DNA from: Fidelibacterota bacterium
Lineage (GTDB): Bacteria > Fidelibacterota > UBA8477 > JABMPR01
Reading direction: 5' to 3'
NCBI GenBank assembly: GCA_030596225.1
Contig: JAUVKO010000153.1
Coordinates: 1 to 5,476 of the forward strand
DNA: 5,476 bases
Shown here: positions 4,539 through 5,476 of the stretch, piece after piece
How the letters are laid out: each line of letters opens with the position of its first letter
Numbering within the stretch: the stretch's first letter is position 1
Translations under genes and position numbers: made by a program
The notes under the pieces: generated by a model
The model's database searches: none
What the model was told of the DNA's origin: nothing
The model's input: the letters and a program-made list of their open reading frames with translations, nothing else

Positions 4539-4689
4539 ACCTCGAAACAATGTTAGTTCCGTTGTCACAAAATTACTCGGTGGCCGATATCGGGTATCCA
4601 TAAACGGAGTCTATCCTAATGGAACGCTTCTTGCTTGGTTGTTCAATGTGCTGACTTGAAATACTTATCCTTCAATTCAGCTTTGACTG
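4539..4689 (+). other. Intergenic stretch without a recognisable gene
   Basis: No RNA gene and no convincing coding frame was found on either strand. A 61-codon GTG-started frame (4474-4659) covers part of it but has no family features and no ribosome-binding site. The one visible structure is a 10-bp perfect palindrome CCGATATCGG at 4584-4593. Confidence 0.5.
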
Positions 4690-4739
4690 CAAGGTGGTGA
4701 CTTTTGCTTTTCGGCGATGTTCAGGGCACCTTGTATAAT
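4690..4739 (+). promoter_or_regulatory. Promoter of the tyrosine phenol-lyase gene with abutting inverted repeat
   Basis: A perfect TATAAT lies at 4734-4739, putting the transcript start near 4746 and a leader of about 30 bases before the start codon. No good -35 box lies 16-19 bp upstream, which would suit dependence on an activator. CAAGGTG (4690-4696) and CACCTTG (4727-4733) are a perfect 7-bp inverted repeat 30 bp apart whose second arm touches the -10 box, a plausible operator position. I see no TyrR box (TGTAAA-N6-TTTACA) as used for the enterobacterial tpl gene. Confidence 0.6.
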
Positions 4740-4774
4740 TAATGCTTTTACATGTTTATGGATGGAGAATTAAA

Positions 4775-5476
4775 ATGACACATCGAAAATCCTGGGCAGA
4801 ACCATGGAAAATAAAAATGGTTGAACACCTGACAATGACCTCTCGTGATGATCGTATCAAGGCTATTAAAGAAGCCGGATACAATACATTTCTGTTGAGA
4901 TCAGATGATGTATATATAGATCTTTTAACAGATAGTGGCACCAATGCCATGAGTGACCGGCAGTGGGCTGGAATGATGCTCGGAGACGAAGCTTATGCCG
5001 GAAGTCGCAATTTTTATCATTTGGAAAAAACCATTCAGGATTTTTATTCGTATAAACACATTATTCCCACGCATCAGGGACGAGCAGCGGAACATATGAT
5101 GTCTCAGATCCTCATCAAAGATGGGGATTATGTCCCGGGGAATATGTATTTTACCACTACTCGTCTGCATCAGGAATTGGCCGGTGGCACCTTCGTTGAT
5201 GTGATCATCGATGAAGCCCATGATACTGAAAGTGAACATCCTTTCAAGGGCAATGTAGATCTAAAAAAGCTGGAAGACCTGATTGCTAAAGTAGGGGCAG
5301 ATAAGATTCCCTACGTCTGTATTGCCACTGCCGTAAACATGGCCGGTGGACAGCCCATCGCCATGGGAAATATTAAGGCCTTACGTGAACTTACCAATGA
5401 ACATGGAATCTCTATTGTCCACGATATGACTCGGGTGGCAGAGAATGCCTGGTACATCAAAGAACGTGAACCCGGA
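4775..5476 (+). CDS. tpl: Tyrosine phenol-lyase, N-terminal half (3' end outside window)
   Basis: Tyrosine phenol-lyase (beta-tyrosinase) is a cytoplasmic PLP enzyme that cleaves L-tyrosine to phenol, pyruvate and ammonia, reversibly. The 234 codons present are about half of the usual ~456. Every landmark of the Citrobacter enzyme appears three residues later here: Phe39, Thr52 (LLTDSGTN), Tyr74 (GDEAYAGS), Arg103 (THQGR), Phe126-Thr127, Asn188 (VNMAGGQP), Asp217 and Arg220 (HDMTR). Thr127 corresponds to Thr124 of tyrosine phenol-lyase, where tryptophanase has Asp137, so a tyrosine enzyme is favoured over the related tryptophanase. The PLP lysine and Arg381 equivalent lie beyond the window. 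ATG 4775 has GGAGA at 4764-4768. The gene has its own promoter and is separate from the housekeeping operon; its location beside a tRNA-linked element would fit acquisition by transfer, but this is not shown. Confidence 0.93.
   Translation, partial: MTHRKSWAEPWKIKMVEHLTMTSRDDRIKAIKEAGYNTFLLRSDDVYIDLLTDSGTNAMSDRQWAGMMLGDEAYAGSRNFYHLEKTIQDFYSYKHIIPTHQGRAAEHMMSQILIKDGDYVPGNMYFTTTRLHQELAGGTFVDVIIDEAHDTESEHPFKGNVDLKKLEDLIAKVGADKIPYVCIATAVNMAGGQPIAMGNIKALRELTNEHGISIVHDMTRVAENAWYIKEREPG

Noticed and set aside
4474..4659. 61-codon plus-strand frame after the GIY-YIG gene
   Set aside because: It begins within a non-coding 54-bp repeat, has no ribosome-binding site and no family features, and the repeat copies differ mainly at codon positions 1 and 2, arguing against protein constraint.

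Overview
The window looks like part of a chromosome of a Gram-negative bacterium of moderate GC content, probably from the FCB superphylum (Bacteroidetes, Marinimicrobia and relatives). This assignment is an inference: the gene order pheT – small coiled-coil gene – zapA – rny is, as far as I recall, typical of that assemblage, and the protein sequences fit it. No species can be named from the sequence alone.

The left two thirds (1-3554) is a tightly packed housekeeping operon on the + strand. It holds the 3' end of pheT (phenylalanyl-tRNA synthetase beta chain), a 67-residue ZapB-like coiled-coil gene, zapA (FtsZ-ring accessory factor), rny (RNase Y, membrane-anchored endoribonuclease) and folD (one-carbon folate metabolism). 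The genes overlap or nearly touch, and several use GTG or TTG starts. The one real gap, 95 bp before rny, holds a 17/18-bp direct repeat flanking a hairpin, and a good ribosome-binding site for rny.

From 3555 to 4774 the character changes to a roughly 1.2-kb island with few genes. It starts with four imperfect GC-rich hairpins, then has a good sigma-70-type promoter and a complete tRNA-Arg (anticodon CCG). The last 16 bases of that tRNA plus 2 flanking bases are repeated exactly 114 bp downstream, as in an attachment-site duplication. After another strong hairpin comes a small intact GIY-YIG nuclease gene. A 54-bp segment that starts inside the tRNA 3' end and runs into its flank recurs, 44 of 54 bases identical and without gaps, just downstream of the nuclease gene. 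The best reading is a small tRNA-docked GIY-YIG element or its remains; this is the most unusual part of the window.

The right end (4775-5476) is the first half of a gene for tyrosine phenol-lyase, a PLP enzyme that splits L-tyrosine to phenol, pyruvate and ammonia. It has its own perfect TATAAT -10 box, with an inverted repeat abutting it that could be an operator. It is a catabolic or accessory gene rather than part of the housekeeping operon.
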